A stretch of 64,000 bases of DNA, from contig OY811973.1 in NCBI GenBank assembly GCA_963681505.1, forward strand, positions 7,170,673 to 7,234,672. The letters run 5' to 3'. Position numbers and translations under genes: made by a program. Shown here piece after piece: positions 1-11,399 of this stretch. The first letter of the stretch is position 1; the number at the start of each line of letters is the position of its first letter. Source of the stretch: Eunapius fragilis. Lineage: Eukaryota > Porifera > Demospongiae > Spongillida > Spongillidae. The notes under the pieces were generated by a model that ran no database searches, was not told the DNA's origin, and saw only the letters and a program-made list of their open reading frames with translations.

Positions 1-206
1 CATCTTTCCTTGCCTTTGGTCAGATCAACCATAAGTCAGGCCTTCTGTTGGAGATACATAGCTATGTAAATATGTCTCTCACGAGTGTAGGTATATAACA
101 TAGGATAGAATATTTTTAGTGACAATAATAATAATAATAATTCTGTATGAGCATTTATTCCATTCATGTATTGTCTTGTATATCTTGACTAATTAATAAT
201 AATAAT
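1..206. other. Non-coding flank with (TAA)n tracts
   Basis: No coding signal is seen. Short AAT/TAA tracts occur near 122-142 and 193-206. The second tract directly abuts the retroelement fragment that starts at 207. Confidence 0.5.
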
Positions 207-395
207 TATGGCTGCTGGGGTGCCGAGGCCAGGGAAACTCCGTCCCGTCTTGCCACTCGTCTGGCCATACCTATGAGGTGTACCAAGTCCCAGGCCACTA
301 CTTCCATTTATAGCAGACTCAGCCTCACTTTGGTGAGGTCCTCTGCAAGGGCTCTGCTGTCAAGAGCTGGACCTTCATTGGTCATCACTGGTTGA
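207..395 (+). pseudogene. Non-LTR retrotransposon C-terminal fragment (copy 1)
   Basis: An open frame of 62 codons with no start codon, ending at TGA 393-395. It reads YGCWGAEARET, then SRLATRLA, YSRLSLTLVR and RALLSR. These align with the C-terminal end of the larger ORF on the minus strand at 4728-6116 (ETYCNWGEEARGTF, TRLAFG, FGRLNITLVR, RAILART). It is a severely 5'-truncated insertion. The next copy follows a second short TAA tract at about 452-464. It is certainly not a gene on its own. The assignment rests on similarity to the other copies in this window. Confidence 0.75.
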
Positions 396-463
396 CAGTA
401 GTTTTGTTTTTCCTTTGTTGTTTCGTGTATGTAAAAGTATACTTGTTAAGATAAATAATAATA

Positions 464-883
464 ACTCCTGACCACAGCAACACACGTCCAGCAGACATCC
501 TCATCCCTCACTGGTGCATGGGCAAGCCTGCGGCTCTGGACTTATCCGTCACTTCTCCGCTTAACCCACTTACCCTTCTGGAAGCGGGAGTGACGGCTGG
601 TGCAGCAGCTAAGGCTACCGAGGAGAGAAAACTTAAAGCCAACATGGGCAAGTGTGCTGATTTGGGTTGGGTATGTGTCCCTGTTGTTGCGGAGTCCTAT
701 GGGGCGTGGGGTTTGACGGCTAGGGATTTCTTTTCCAAACTTGGGTCCCGTTTGGCTACATCATTGGGAAAGTCAAAGTCAGTGGTCATCCATGAGCTGT
801 ACGGGAGGTTGAGCATGAATCTGGTCAGGGCCAATGCCACCGCGATCCTGTCCAGGTCCATACTACCTCCTGAACGTCAGTAG
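464..883 (+). pseudogene. Non-LTR retrotransposon C-terminal fragment (copy 2)
   Basis: A 5'-truncated copy of the same family, open from 464 to the TAG at 881-883. In order it shows TRPADIL, then GKPAALDLSVTSPL, both typical of the PD-(D/E)XK-like nuclease segment at the C terminus of restriction-like-endonuclease non-LTR elements. These are followed by KCADLGWVCVP and YGRLSMNLVRANATAILSRS. The ATG at 518 is internal to the domain, so it is not a true start. A 3' tail of about 65 nt leads into an AAT-rich tract at 948-970, which I read as the element's simple-repeat tail. The zinc-binding part upstream is missing because of the truncation. Confidence 0.8.
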
Positions 884-1054
884 GCTAGCAACTTGTTTTT
901 GTGCGTATCATGTGTCTGTGTGATGTATTTATATGCTTGTACTGTATCAATAATAAATAATAATAATAATGAACAATTAAAAAAATGAAACAAAATAACA
1001 TGAATATACAAAAACAACACTGATTAAATACAAAGTACAGCTCTACAGTACATG

Positions 1055-1612
1055 AATTATCATAGAGAGGATAGCTGTAGCATTAGCCCTGACCAGGTTG
1101 AGATTCAGTCGGCCATAGATCTCATTAAGTACGATGGGCTTTGGCCGACACATGGAGGTGGCAAGTCTAGAGGTTACAGAGGAGATAATGGCAGTGGCTT
1201 CTTTTCCCCAAGCTCCATATGTTTCAACTACCGTAGGGACACATACCCATCCTAGATCTGAGCGCTTGGGGTCATTGGCGTGGTGCTTCCTAGACTCAGT
1301 GGCCTGGCAGCAGCTGTGGCCAACACTCCCGCTTCCAACAAATTAACAGGGTTTAGCGGTGAGGTGATGGACACATCTAATGCTGCTGTTGTGCCCAAAA
1401 ACCAGTTAGTTAGCTGGACCGGTCTTACTGTGGTCTCTACTTAGGTTGTTGCTGACTTCCACCTTAACCCCTATGTGAGCCCGACGACATGTCTCCACCA
1501 GGATGTCCCTAATCATGTTATGCCGAGTTACCACATCTCCACCATACTTGCAGGTAACTGCATGGTGGCCAAGGTGGTCAAGCGTACTACCTGGACAGCT
1601 CTGAAACATCAA
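1055..1612 (-). pseudogene. Non-LTR retrotransposon C-terminal fragment (copy 3, frameshifted)
   Basis: Read on the minus strand, 1612 to 1406 gives LDHLGHHAVTC then GGDVVTRHNMIRDIL, the zinc-knuckle and RHN-RD motif of this family. It ends in a stop just after GPAN. A different frame continues with GTTAALDVSITSPLNP at about 1390-1340. A third shift restores ESRKHHANDPKRSDLGW and YGRLNLNLVRANATAI down to about 1075. So there are at least two frameshifts and one stop. This copy points toward copy 2 (tail to tail). Its upstream end is cut by a foldback MITE at about 1613. Confidence 0.75.
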
Positions 1613-1880
1613 GGCCAAGTAATAAAAAAATTCTCTGTGAGAAAGTTGGTATATAGGATTGGAAGGCAATAGTGGTCTAAAAAGGGAGGAAACAAGGGTC
1701 AAATTAAAAGGGAAATGTAATACTCCTATATCTCACCCATTTGTAGGACATTATGTTCGTGTGCAATATATAGGACTATTATATCTTCTCTTTTTATTAG
1801 TCCCTTGCTTCCTCCCTTTTAACACCACTGTTGGCTTCTCCTATATGTCACCAACTTTTTCATAGAGAATGTTTTTATTA
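1613..1880. mobile_element. Foldback MITE, degenerate copy
   Basis: The two ends are inverted copies of each other: TTCTCTGTGAGAAAGTTGG at the left and CCAACTTTTTCATAGAGAA at the right. The arms share AGGAAACAAGGGTC and its complement. The same family is seen nearly perfect at 41804-42098, and again near 38090-38290. No coding capacity is present. This copy interrupts retroelement copy 3. Confidence 0.75.
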
Positions 1881-2164
1881 CCTGTTTTACAAGATTATTG
1901 TTTTCATAGAGGATTGGAAATCATTGGTCCCTTGGAAACATGCATAATGGTAGAGTCCAATACGACAGTCTGGCAATATTAATGGAACCAAAGAATTGGT
2001 TATGTCCTCATGCTTGTAGTTTCCATGCTCATTGCCACTAGATTTTGTTCCATCTGATGTGAATGTGAACAACAATTAGTGCCATTGTTTAATTCCACAT
2101 GTTGTCACCTCATTGATGCATGTGTATTGCACTGCTTTTCTTTACCCTCACCTCCCATATGTAG

Positions 2165-2248
2165 TACACACCACTGTATGTGGCAGCTCACAATGGTCAT
2201 ATAGCCGTGGTGGAGATCCTTGTAAAGGCAGGAGCTAATGTGAACAAA
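2165..2248 (+). CDS. Ankyrin-repeat exon A
   Basis: An 84-nt phase-0 exon lies between a TTACCCTC..TAG acceptor and a GTGAGT donor. It codes 28 residues beginning YTPLYVAAHNGH and ending KAGANVNK, which matches the TPLH..A..GH...V..LL..GA.VN core of an ankyrin repeat. A canonical repeat has 33 residues, so about five loop residues must come from elsewhere. Three closely similar exons follow at 7827, 8576 and 15426. I infer that they belong to the plus-strand gene whose kinase exon ends at 25685, but exon order cannot be proved from DNA alone. Confidence 0.75.
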
Positions 2249-4655
2249 GTGAGTCATGTAAGGTAGAGTAGTTTGTATATAGAGTAGTTTTAAAGTAGCA
2301 ATGGGGATGTGGTGACTACAAGTTCATTAATAACAGGCTGCATAATTACATCAATCCTATATTTGTTCATGCAATACATGTACATGTATGTGAGTAGTGA
2401 AATTATTATATTTATCTTAATGGACTTAGTGTTAAATTATATCCGAGTGTCAATGTATACTTGTAAATAGCCTTTATTTCTTTCCTGCATATGACATATG
2501 TGAATTTCACTCATCCATCATCAGGCGGTAAGTTATGCATGTGGACAATATTTGTATTGATGATTGAGTAGCTTTCATTTAGAGTGCTCAAAAAAGTATG
2601 TTAAAACAAAGAAACCAGTAAATAAAATTTGCTTAATGATTACATACGTATGTACTGTATTGACAATCACCAAGTCGGCAGATGATAGAACAGACATGTG
2701 TAATCGTCATGTATTAATGTGTTAATAATTTCTTTGTTGGACTGTCCTGTGCTCAGCCCTTTTCAGCTGGACATAAGGGTCCATAATTAGACTATACCAT
2801 AAACCAACAAAATCCATTGTGCCTTGATGCACCACCACCTCATTATAATGGTGCTTTTTGAAGGAGGACCGTATTTGTATTGATGATTGAGTAGTTTGTA
2901 TGTAGAGTGGTCTAAAAGTAGCAATGGGGATTGACTACAGGTTCATTAATAACTGGCTGCATCATTACATCAATCCTATATTTGTACATGCAATAGATGT
3001 ATTTGAGTAGTAATTATTATATTTATCCAAATGGACTTGGTGTTAAATTATACCCGTCATATATACTTGGTAATATCCTTTGTTTCTTTCCTGTGTATGA
3101 CATCTGTGAATCCCATTCATCCATCATCAGGCGGTAAGTTATGCATTTGGACAGTATTTGTATTGATGATTGAGTAGTTTGTATATAGAGTGGTCTAAAA
3201 GTAGCAATGGGGAGGTGGTGCCTACATATAAATCATTCATCAGGTTCATTAATTACAGGCTGCATAATTACATGTACATCAATCCTATATTTGTTCATGC
3301 AATACATGTATGTGAGTAATAATTATTATATTTATCTTAATGGACTTAGTGCAAAATTATACCCGAGTGTCTTATATACTTGTTAATAGCCTTTGTTTCT
3401 TTCCTGCATATGACATCTGTGAATTTTAACCATCAGGGGGTAAGTTATGCATGTAGACAGGATTTGTATTGATGATTGAGTAGTTTGTATATAGAGCGGT
3501 CTAAAGAGTAGCATACATATAATCATTAGGTTCATTATCAACAGGCTACATAATTACATCATGTTCATGCAATGCATGTACATTTATCTACATGGACTTA
3601 GTGTTCAATTTTACCCGAGCGTCATTTATACTTGGTAATAGCCTTTGTTTCTTTCCTACATATGACATCTGTGAATTTTAATCATCAGGGGGTAAGTTAT
3701 GCATGTAGACAGGATTTGAATTGATGATTGAGTAGTTTGTATATAGAGTGGTCTAAAGAGTAGCATACATATAATCATTAGGTTCATTATCAACAGGCTA
3801 CATAATTATATCATGTTCATGCAATACATGTACATTTATCTAAATGGACTTAGTGTTAAATTTTACCTGAGCGTCATTTATACTTGGTAATAACCTTTGT
3901 TTCTTTCCTGCATATGACATCTGTGAATTTTACTCATCCATCATCAGCGGGTAAGTTATGCATGTGGACAGGATTTGAATTGATGATTGAGTAGTTTGTA
4001 TATAGAGTGGTCTAAAGAGTAGCATACATATAATCATTAGGTTCATTATCAACAGGCTACATTATTACATCATGTTCATGCAATACATGTACATTTATCT
4101 TAATGGACTTAGTGTTAAATTTTACCCGAGCGTCATTTATACTTGGTATTAGCCTTTGTTTCTTTCCTGCATATGACATCTGTGAATTTCACTCATCCAT
4201 CATCAGTGGGTAAGTTATGCATGTGGACAGGATTTGTATTGATGATTGAGTAGTTTGTATATAGAGTGGTCTAAAGAGTAGCATACATATAATCATTAGG
4301 TTCATTATCAACAGGCTACATAATTACATCATGTTCATGCAATACATGTACATTTATCTAAATGGACTTAGTGTTAAATTTTACCCGAGCATCATTTATA
4401 CTTGGTAATAGCCTTTGTTTCTTTCCTGCATATGACATCTGTGAATTTCACTCATCCATCATCAGTGGGTAAGTTATGCATGTGGACAGGATTTGTATTG
4501 ATGATTGAGTAGCTTTCATTTAGAGTGCTCAAAACAAAGGAACCAGTAAAATTAATTTACTTATTGATGACGTACGTATATACTGCTTTGACCATCACCA
4601 AGCCTGCAGATGATGATAGAACAGACATGTGTAATCGTCATGTATTAATGTGTTT
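2249..4655 (+). repeat. Intronic repeat region with 259-bp tandem array
   Basis: Diverged direct repeats follow the ankyrin exon. From 3134 to about 4474 they form a regular array. Unit boundaries (GTAAGT) fall at 3134, 3440, 3692, 3951, 4210 and 4469, giving spacings of 306, 252, 259, 259 and 259 bp. Each unit ends in a pyrimidine-rich stretch and ATCAG, then three bases, then GTAAGTTATGCATG. No ORF is conserved in the units. Confidence 0.85.
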
Positions 4656-6148
4656 GTTCATGTAAATTATTAATACATGAATAGTACACCACTCACAAGA
4701 ACAAAGAACTAACTACTATACACTACACTATTGTAAACTAAACAAAAAGTCTATAGCACACCAACATATTATTATTATTTGATTAAAGTCAGAAGGGATC
4801 ACAGTCCTAGCCAGTATGGCCCTTGCTATGGCTCTCACCAGGGTGATATTCAACCTTCCAAACATGTCACTGATCACCCTGGCTTTACGAAATGAGGAAG
4901 AGCCAAAGGCCAAACGTGTGGCCAGTAGAGCAAAGGTTCCTCTTGCTTCCTCACCCCAATTGCAGTAAGTTTCTACTGCTAGAGGCACACACCTCCAGCC
5001 TAGTTCAGCACATTTAGGGTCATTGGCTGTGTGCTTTCTGTTTTCTGCAGCTTCAGCAGCAGCACCCACCCTCCTACTTGCCTCAGCCAAAATAGCAGGG
5101 GTAAGAGGAGATGTGACCATGATGTCAAAGGCTGCCGGCTTGCCTTGAGCCCAGTCCCTCACTAGCACATCAGCTGGGCGAGCGCGATCCAGTCCTGGAG
5201 TGAGGCCACTTCCAGCTTCTAACCTTGCTGCAATGTGGGCTTGTTGGCAAAAGCTCAGAAAGACATCACGCAACCTATTGTGACGTATAACTACATCGCC
5301 ACCACGCCGGCAGGTAGCTGCATGATGGCCCAGAGGGTCCAATGCCACATCAGGGCAGAGACCACATGAAGAGCCTCTGGAAGTGCCCAAGCCCAACCAC
5401 CACTTCACTGCTATCTGAAGCTCATTGGGATCTAAATGTAGCCTAAGACCTATAGAAGGCACAACTGAGAGCCAAGAGGCTGCATGGGGTGCAGATGTAG
5501 AAAGAAGACGTGCTTTGTCTGCGTCAGTTGCAGCTGCAATTACAAGCCCAAAAGTGTAGTCATCCAGCCTCTGAGACAAGATTCTCTGTGGGATCGGGGA
5601 TGCTAAAATAGACTCCACAGAGATGCCATCTGGAGGTGAGACCAAACCATTGTACTTGACAATTGACCGCATCAGGTGAGGGTTGTCAGCACTCCCCAGG
5701 CCAGAAAAGCTCAGTGATGCAATGTATGCCGCACAGGAATGGTGTGAAATTGAGCGCAGACCAAGGTCACCATAGCTCAAGCCAAGTTGAGCCTGTTTCC
5801 AGGCTACATCAGAAATGTCCGTGGCTACACAGTTTGAAAAACACATCCTGACATCACTGTCAAAGGACTCCAGGGAGCTAAAGGCAAGGTGAGGGGGTGT
5901 TGTTCGAGCCACATGCACCATTTTGCAGAAGCCACCACACAAACGCATGAGGATAAGAGCTACCTGAGGATCAATACTGGCAACCTCTTCCAATTTAGAA
6001 AGCAGCTTTGAGGCAATCTTGCGCCTAGAAGCAATGATCTTTGAGCAAAACAAGAAGTCACCTATGGGGGCCTCAAGTATCTCCAAATGTGGCACCTGAG
6101 AACTCTTTATCATCACCGGGAAGGTGCTGCTCAGCTCATTACGTGTTA
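4656..6148 (-). mobile_element. 5'-truncated non-LTR retrotransposon insertion
   Basis: This block interrupts the ankyrin-intron repeat. The uninterrupted repeat at about 2705-2730 reads GTATTAATGTGTTAATAAT. Here the left part ends at about 4655, and the sequence resumes as GTGTTAATAATT at about 6143. The insert carries the ORF at 4728-6116 on the minus strand. Near the 3' end of the reading frame lies an AATAATAATAAT tract at 4768-4780. Only the post-RT C-terminal part is present, so the RT is missing. A possible short GTGTT duplication marks the ends. Confidence 0.75.
4728..6116 (-). CDS. Non-LTR retrotransposon ORF, C-terminal half
   Basis: A 462-codon ORF, the longest copy of the family in the window. 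The N-terminal third shows LEILEAPIGD, ALILMRLCGGFCKMVHVART and GDLGLRSISHHSCAAY. This is the region that follows the reverse transcriptase in many invertebrate and fungal non-LTR elements. It is followed by CGLCPD..DPLGHHAATC, a CCHC-like zinc motif, then GGDVVIRHNRLRD. RPADVLV and AFDIMVTSPL then form a PD-(D/E)XK-like pair. The last 18 or so codons read through the AATAAT tract and beyond, so the natural stop was lost. The reading frame stays open about nine codons upstream of the first ATG, which shows that the ATG is not the original start. There is no RT domain, so the element cannot move by itself. Confidence 0.8.
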   Translation of the reverse strand: MMIKSSQVPHLEILEAPIGDFLFCSKIIASRRKIASKLLSKLEEVASIDPQVALILMRLCGGFCKMVHVARTTPPHLAFSSLESFDSDVRMCFSNCVATDISDVAWKQAQLGLSYGDLGLRSISHHSCAAYIASLSFSGLGSADNPHLMRSIVKYNGLVSPPDGISVESILASPIPQRILSQRLDDYTFGLVIAAATDADKARLLSTSAPHAASWLSVVPSIGLRLHLDPNELQIAVKWWLGLGTSRGSSCGLCPDVALDPLGHHAATCRRGGDVVIRHNRLRDVFLSFCQQAHIAARLEAGSGLTPGLDRARPADVLVRDWAQGKPAAFDIMVTSPLTPAILAEASRRVGAAAEAAENRKHTANDPKCAELGWRCVPLAVETYCNWGEEARGTFALLATRLAFGSSSFRKARVISDMFGRLNITLVRAIARAILARTVIPSDFNQIIIICWCAIDFLFSLQ

Positions 6149-7826
6149 ATAATTTTTTTGTGGGACTGTCCTATGCTCAGCCCTTTTCAGCTGGACATTA
6201 GGGTCCATATTAGACTATACCATAAACCAACAAAATCCATTGTGCCTTGATGCACCACCACCTCATTATAATGTTGCTTTATGAAGGAGCTGTATCACGT
6301 TCATTTAATCATCAAATGCCTGTTACACCATCAAATGGAATATCATCATAGTAGTTACTATTCCATATGTGCACTCATCATATTGCAAATCCATGTTTTT
6401 ATGCTAGATAACTTTGGTCTACACATTAACAATTTCTCTTTCTTTTCATTGTATGAATCTCACTCATCCACCATCAGGATGTAAGTTATGCATGTTGACA
6501 GTATTTGTATTGATGATTGAGAAGTTTGTATGTACAGTGGTCTAAGAGTAATCAATCATAATGCTTTTATCTGTGAAAATTCATTTGGATGACGGCCAGT
6601 CCAGATCTATGGTTATAGATACATGACAGCAGTAAGGTTGTGCTATGAACACCATGTAAATTGTGGTGAAGTACTAAAAGTGGGGTTATCCAAGTAGAAT
6701 GTATCAAGGCAAAATTAAATGTTTACTAGTAGTGCTTAAGTATTTCTTCCATATTGTCTAGTCCATGCCATGTACATGTACATGCTGGGGGTATCCAACA
6801 TTATTGGTCAGCATATTAACAATTTCTCTTTCTTTTCATTATGTGAATCCCACTCATCCATCATCAGTTGGTAAGTTATGCATGTGGACAGTATTTGTAT
6901 TGATGATTCAGTGTCTTTCATTTGGATTGCTCTAAAAGTATGTTGAACCCAAGAAACCAGTAAACACGTTTGCTTAAGTTATGTACTGCTTTGACTTGCA
7001 TATTTCTTTGTGAGACTGTAGCCCTTTTTTAGCTGGACATTAAGGTCCATATTTCCACTATACCATAAACCAACAAAATCCATTGTGCCTTGATACACCA
7101 CCATCTCATTATAATGGTGCTGTTTGAAGTAGCTGATACTATACCATAAGTGCACTCATCGTATTGCAATCCATGCTAGAGAACATTGATCTACACATTA
7201 ACAATTTCTCTTTCTTTTCATAATGTGAATCCCACTCATCCATCATCAGGGGGTAAGTTATGCATGTGGACAGGATTTGTATTGATGATTGAGTAGCTTT
7301 CATTTGGAGTGCTCAAAACGTATGTTATAACAAAGAAATCAGTAAAAAAAATTTGCTTAAGGATAACGTACGTATGTACTGCTTTGACCATCACCAAGCC
7401 TGCAGATGATGATAGAACAGACATGTGTAATCGTCATGTATTAATGTGTTTATAATTTTTTGTGGGACTGTCCTGTGCACAGCCCTTTTCAGCTAAACAT
7501 TAATAGAGGACAATGAGGACACCAGTTGCTATACAATTGCTGCATGCATCGAGCTTGGCCTCCATACATGACTGTCCCAGTGAGATTTTGGTGATTACAA
7601 AATAATAGTTGCTATCGTAAGGATATGATATACTGGTAGTATTAATGAGACCAAATAATTGGTTTTGTCCTCATGCTTGTAGTTTCCATGCTCATTGCCA
7701 CTAGATTTTGTTCCATCTGATGTGAATGTGAACAAAAATCAGTGCATTGATTAATTCCACATGTTGTCACCTCATTGATGCAAGTGTATTGCACTGCTTT
7801 TCTTTACCCTCACCTCCCATATGTAG
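6149..7826 (+). repeat. Ankyrin-intron repeats (continued)
   Basis: Diverged direct copies of the same intronic units. ATCAG-NNN-GTAAGT junctions lie at 6475, 6865 and 7247. The segment containing GCCCTTTTCAGCTGG recurs at about 6178, 7020 and 7480. The stretch from 7500 to 7826 matches 15100-15425 closely, so exon and upstream intron were duplicated together. Confidence 0.8.
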
Positions 7827-7910
7827 CACACACCACTGTATGTGGCAGCTCAAAATGGTCATACAGCTGTGGTGGAGATCCTTGTAAAGGCAGGAGCTGA
7901 TGTGAACAAA
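7827..7910 (+). CDS. Ankyrin-repeat exon B
   Basis: An 84-nt phase-0 exon with TGTAG before it and GTGAGT after it. It codes 28 residues, HTPLYVAAQNGH...VVEILVKAGADVNK. It is nearly identical to exons A, C and D, differing mainly at the first codon. Reading through the donor gives only a short spurious ORF. The likely role is one ankyrin module for protein-protein binding, N-terminal to the kinase. Confidence 0.8.
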
Positions 7911-8347
7911 GTGAGTGATGTAGGGTGTGGTGAAGTACTAACAAGCAGAAGAAGGGTTGTCTCCAAATACATTGTATTCATTGTCTTGCATCAATGCAGT
8001 GTGATAGCTTTCATATCCATGCCATGTGGTGGTTTGATGTTTTGGTGAATGATAATGTGCTAAATAACCCTGAGGGGGAACATCCCCTGGTCAAAGGCCT
8101 CACTTCCATTCAATCATTTCCTTTCAGTTAACCCCAATCTAACACTATGTCCACTACTACAGTTTTGACTTGGTTCTGTGTCATAACAAAAATACTCGTG
8201 CCCACGTCTTGCACTCTGTCCACCTGTTATTTGCTGCCATTTTTCTTCTTCTCCTTCCTTCTGCCACAAAGAACTCGAGCTAGGAACGTTGTCCAAGAAC
8301 CTTAACACCACCAATCACTTCTGCATATATCTGGATTTTATCTTTAG

Positions 8348-8400
8348 TTCTCCTATATGTCACCAACTTTCTCACAAAGAATGTTTTTATTACCTGTTCT
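8348..8400. repeat. Partial MITE end
   Basis: TCTCCTATATGTCACCAACTTTCTCACAAAGAATGTTTTT matches the right end of the foldback MITE at 1613-1880. The other arm is absent here. Confidence 0.6.
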
Positions 8401-8575
8401 ACAATAATTAGTTTTGCCCTCATGCTTGTAGTTTCCATGCTCATTGCCACTAGATTTTGTTCCATCTGATGTGAATGTGAACAACAATCAGTGCATTGTT
8501 TAATTCCACATGTTGTCACCTCATTGATGCATGTGTATTGCACTGTTTTTCTTTACCCTCACCTCCCATATGTAG

Positions 8576-8659
8576 GGTACACCACTGTATGTGGCAGCTC
8601 AAAATGGTCATACAGCTGTGGTGGAGATTCTTGTAAAGGCAGGAGCTGATGTGAACACA
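8576..8659 (+). CDS. Ankyrin-repeat exon C
   Basis: An 84-nt phase-0 exon after TGTAG and before GTGAGT, coding GTPLYVAAQNGH...KAGADVNT. It differs from exon B at the first and last codons. The distance to exon B is only 665 bp. The 8.6-9.9 kb segment, with this exon, recurs at 32766-33620. Confidence 0.8.
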
Positions 8660-9717
8660 GTGAGTGATGTAGGGTGTGGTGAAGTACTAACAAGCAGAAG
8701 AAGGGTTGATCCAAATACATTGTATTCATTGTCTTGCATCAATGCAAGGTGTTAACTAAATATTGTCTAGTCCATGCCATGTACATGTACATGCTGGGGT
8801 ATACAACACTAATTGTATTTGTAATGAGGAGAGTAGTTTGTATGTAGAGTGGTCTAAAAGTAGTAATGGGGAGGTGGTGACTGCATATCAACTGCTGCTA
8901 TGGGAAGAACAGACATGTTTATTCATGTGTTAATACCATTTTTATGGGAATGTCATGTGCATTAAAGAATATTACCTATTGGTATGTAGTGTTGAATTAG
9001 TTCATGTTTGTGGACAGTCATGATTGTGTGCTTTGTAGAATGATCTAAAAGTAGCAATGTGGAGGTGGTGACTATCATCATGTTCAGAAAGAACAGACTA
9101 CTTTATTATGTTAATGAATGTGCATGTACTTACTTTTCTATTGAACTCATTGAACATGGGGTCGAGTAGGACCTCCCGCATGTTATTAAATGTATCATGT
9201 TTAAATCGCTACAACCTCACAATGGTAATACTATACTCAACACTTCATACTACACCATTTCTGTATGGTAAAATAGATTTTGGGGTCGTGAATTTGTTTT
9301 GTGCCATTGTTGCAACGTCCAATATCCCTTCTCAAACCCACCATATCTTCCTGCAGGAAAGTTAAATTTGGTTTATACATAGAGGGATCCTGTATCCATT
9401 GATGTATCCTGTTCATTGAATTTTCCTTGATCGGTTACAGAGATATAGGTGTGCAAGCTAAGTACATCTTTCACGCTCAATTTGCACCATTGTATGTGCA
9501 TGATTATTCAAGCTTCGTTGATAACCCACGCCCACATAACATCACATGAGTGTATTTGGATTAGTACACTACAACAATGCCACATGATTTAAGCCGTAAA
9601 CATGGTATGAATAATTCAAGCTTGACAACCACGGCAATGTCACGTGGTCATGCTAGAGCTCTATTCTAATCCAACAACTGATTTGTGTCGACTAGTTCAA
9701 TTTTCATGTGCGTATGC
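8660..9717. repeat. Intron with inverted copy of a dispersed repeat
   Basis: From about 9140 to 9590 the sequence is the inverse of 11570-11830, for example CAAGCTTCGTTGATAACC against GGTTATCAACGAAGCTTG. The same family, called the CGTAACGG family here, is seen at 15790-16060, 18300-18570, 23400-23660, 33290-33520, 35870-36240 and 43304-43690. No gene is supported. Confidence 0.7.
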
Positions 9718-9921
9718 CGGGGGGGGGGGGGAGGGGGGGGGCGGAATTGATCGTTTCTCTTCCCCCCCCCCCCCCCAAAATGAGGTCACCTTCACCATAC
9801 TGTACAGGACCTGGCCTGAAATGTACATCACCCCGCCACCACCACTACCACCCACCGCTTTTCTTCTAGGGCACTTTCACATGGCGGGTCCCCCCTTCTC
9901 AAGTATTCTGTATCCGCCCCT
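9718..9921. mobile_element. Poly-G/poly-C MITE-like insertion
   Basis: A block with a G tract and a C tract (9720-9741, 9763-9776) ends in GTATCCGCCCCTG. This is the complement of the CAGGGGCGGATAC end of the better-defined element at 22905-23167. CGTATG lies on both outer sides. The left end is not clear. Confidence 0.45.
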
Positions 9922-10284
9922 GTCGTATGATGCATATATGTTATTTTAAGGTCACCTATTAACAAATTCGACGTGTAACTCAACTGAAGACAAGCTCGGC
10001 TTGGTTGGTTCTGCGCATACGAGTTCGAAAGGTACGATCGTATATTGTAATTGCAGTTTTGAAGGTGGTGATGGTGGCTATGATAGTGATGAGTGCAGTG
10101 ATATGGTGAAAGTAGAGGTGGTAGGCCTGCCGAGTCTCCCACATGTACACACCATTACATAGAGGGGCGGATTTTTAAAAAGGGGAATCTGGGAACCCGC
10201 AATACAAAAAGCGGTGTGTGTGCAGGAGTACCCCACGAGCCTGTGTCCCTGTACCCAAACTGGGGACAAGGGCAGGAGTACCCC

Positions 10285-10460
10285 ATGAGTACCCACACCT
10301 TCACCATGTCACTACCCACACCTTCACCATGTCACTACCCACTCATTCACCAAGTCACTACCCAACCCACACCTTCACCATGTCACTACCCACACCTTCA
10401 CCATGTTAAAACCCACACCTTCACCATGTCACTATCCACACCTTCATCAGGTCAGTACAC
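10285..10460 (+). repeat. 23-bp minisatellite
   Basis: Tandem units of about 23 bp with core CACACCTTCACCATGTCACTA. Variants carry AAGTC or CCCAACCC. The reading frames across it are repeat artefacts. Confidence 0.85.
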
Positions 10461-11399
10461 TGTTTGCTCCAATGCGTGATCACACTGTTTGCTCCAATGT
10501 CGGCGTCATGAGCCGTAACCTTGGCTGGCTACAGACCTGCCCACTCTCGTGTTCTCTCTTGCTGACTCTGCTTGACTTTTGACAGGAATTCTGCAGCAGT
10601 GATGGGGTTTGAAAATGGACCAAGTCAGAAGAATTTTCCCACATCATGGGGGAGGGGGAGAGAAGCAGAGAGGGAGGGTGAGGCTTGTCAGGGGGGGGGG
10701 TGGGATAGGCTTGTCATGTAAACATATTGCTACATCAACGGACAACTGTATGGGTGAACCCAATGGCAGACAGCTGTGGAGTGTAAATACAGCAGGCAGT
10801 TGTCAGGTGGACCCCAGCCCAGGCCATGTTATACTAGTAGTTATTCCTTGCTGATCACCTGAGAACGTTATCAACTGTAATTCCTGTACATGCAGGAATC
10901 AGTACATGTAGTTCCTTTAGATGAAGGATGACAGATATGTAGAGGCTTCAAAACGTGCCTGCATCATGAATGCACATATAAGGCCACAATCTCTAAAGAT
11001 AGGTGATAATCACAATAAGCACAGTAGTACAGTTCAAGTAATGAATGTAATTACTAGCTAGCATTACCAATTTAGAGGCTGGTGGTACATGTAAGGTCTA
11101 CTAGTGTACGTATACAACTATAGTTATGTAAGTGCAGCAATCCAGTTATTGTTTAGACTATCGAGGCTGATACGAAAAGCATGGAGAGGGGGAGGGGGGA
11201 AAGCAATGGAGGTTAATTGCTCTAGTTAGCGGGAGAACGGGAGGAACCTTAAATGAAAGTGGGGGTTGCAACCCCCACCCCGTCCCCCACCCTTCTGTAC
11301 ATTAAACTTATATACCTACAACAGACAACTGTACGGTGGCAGACAGCTGTGGAGTGTGAATACAGCAGGCAATTCTCAACCCCAGGCCATGTTATACTA

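Noticed and set aside
3134..4474. CRISPR-like regular array
   Set aside because: Units of about 259 bp are similar over their whole length, without short repeats and unique spacers, and the setting is eukaryotic.
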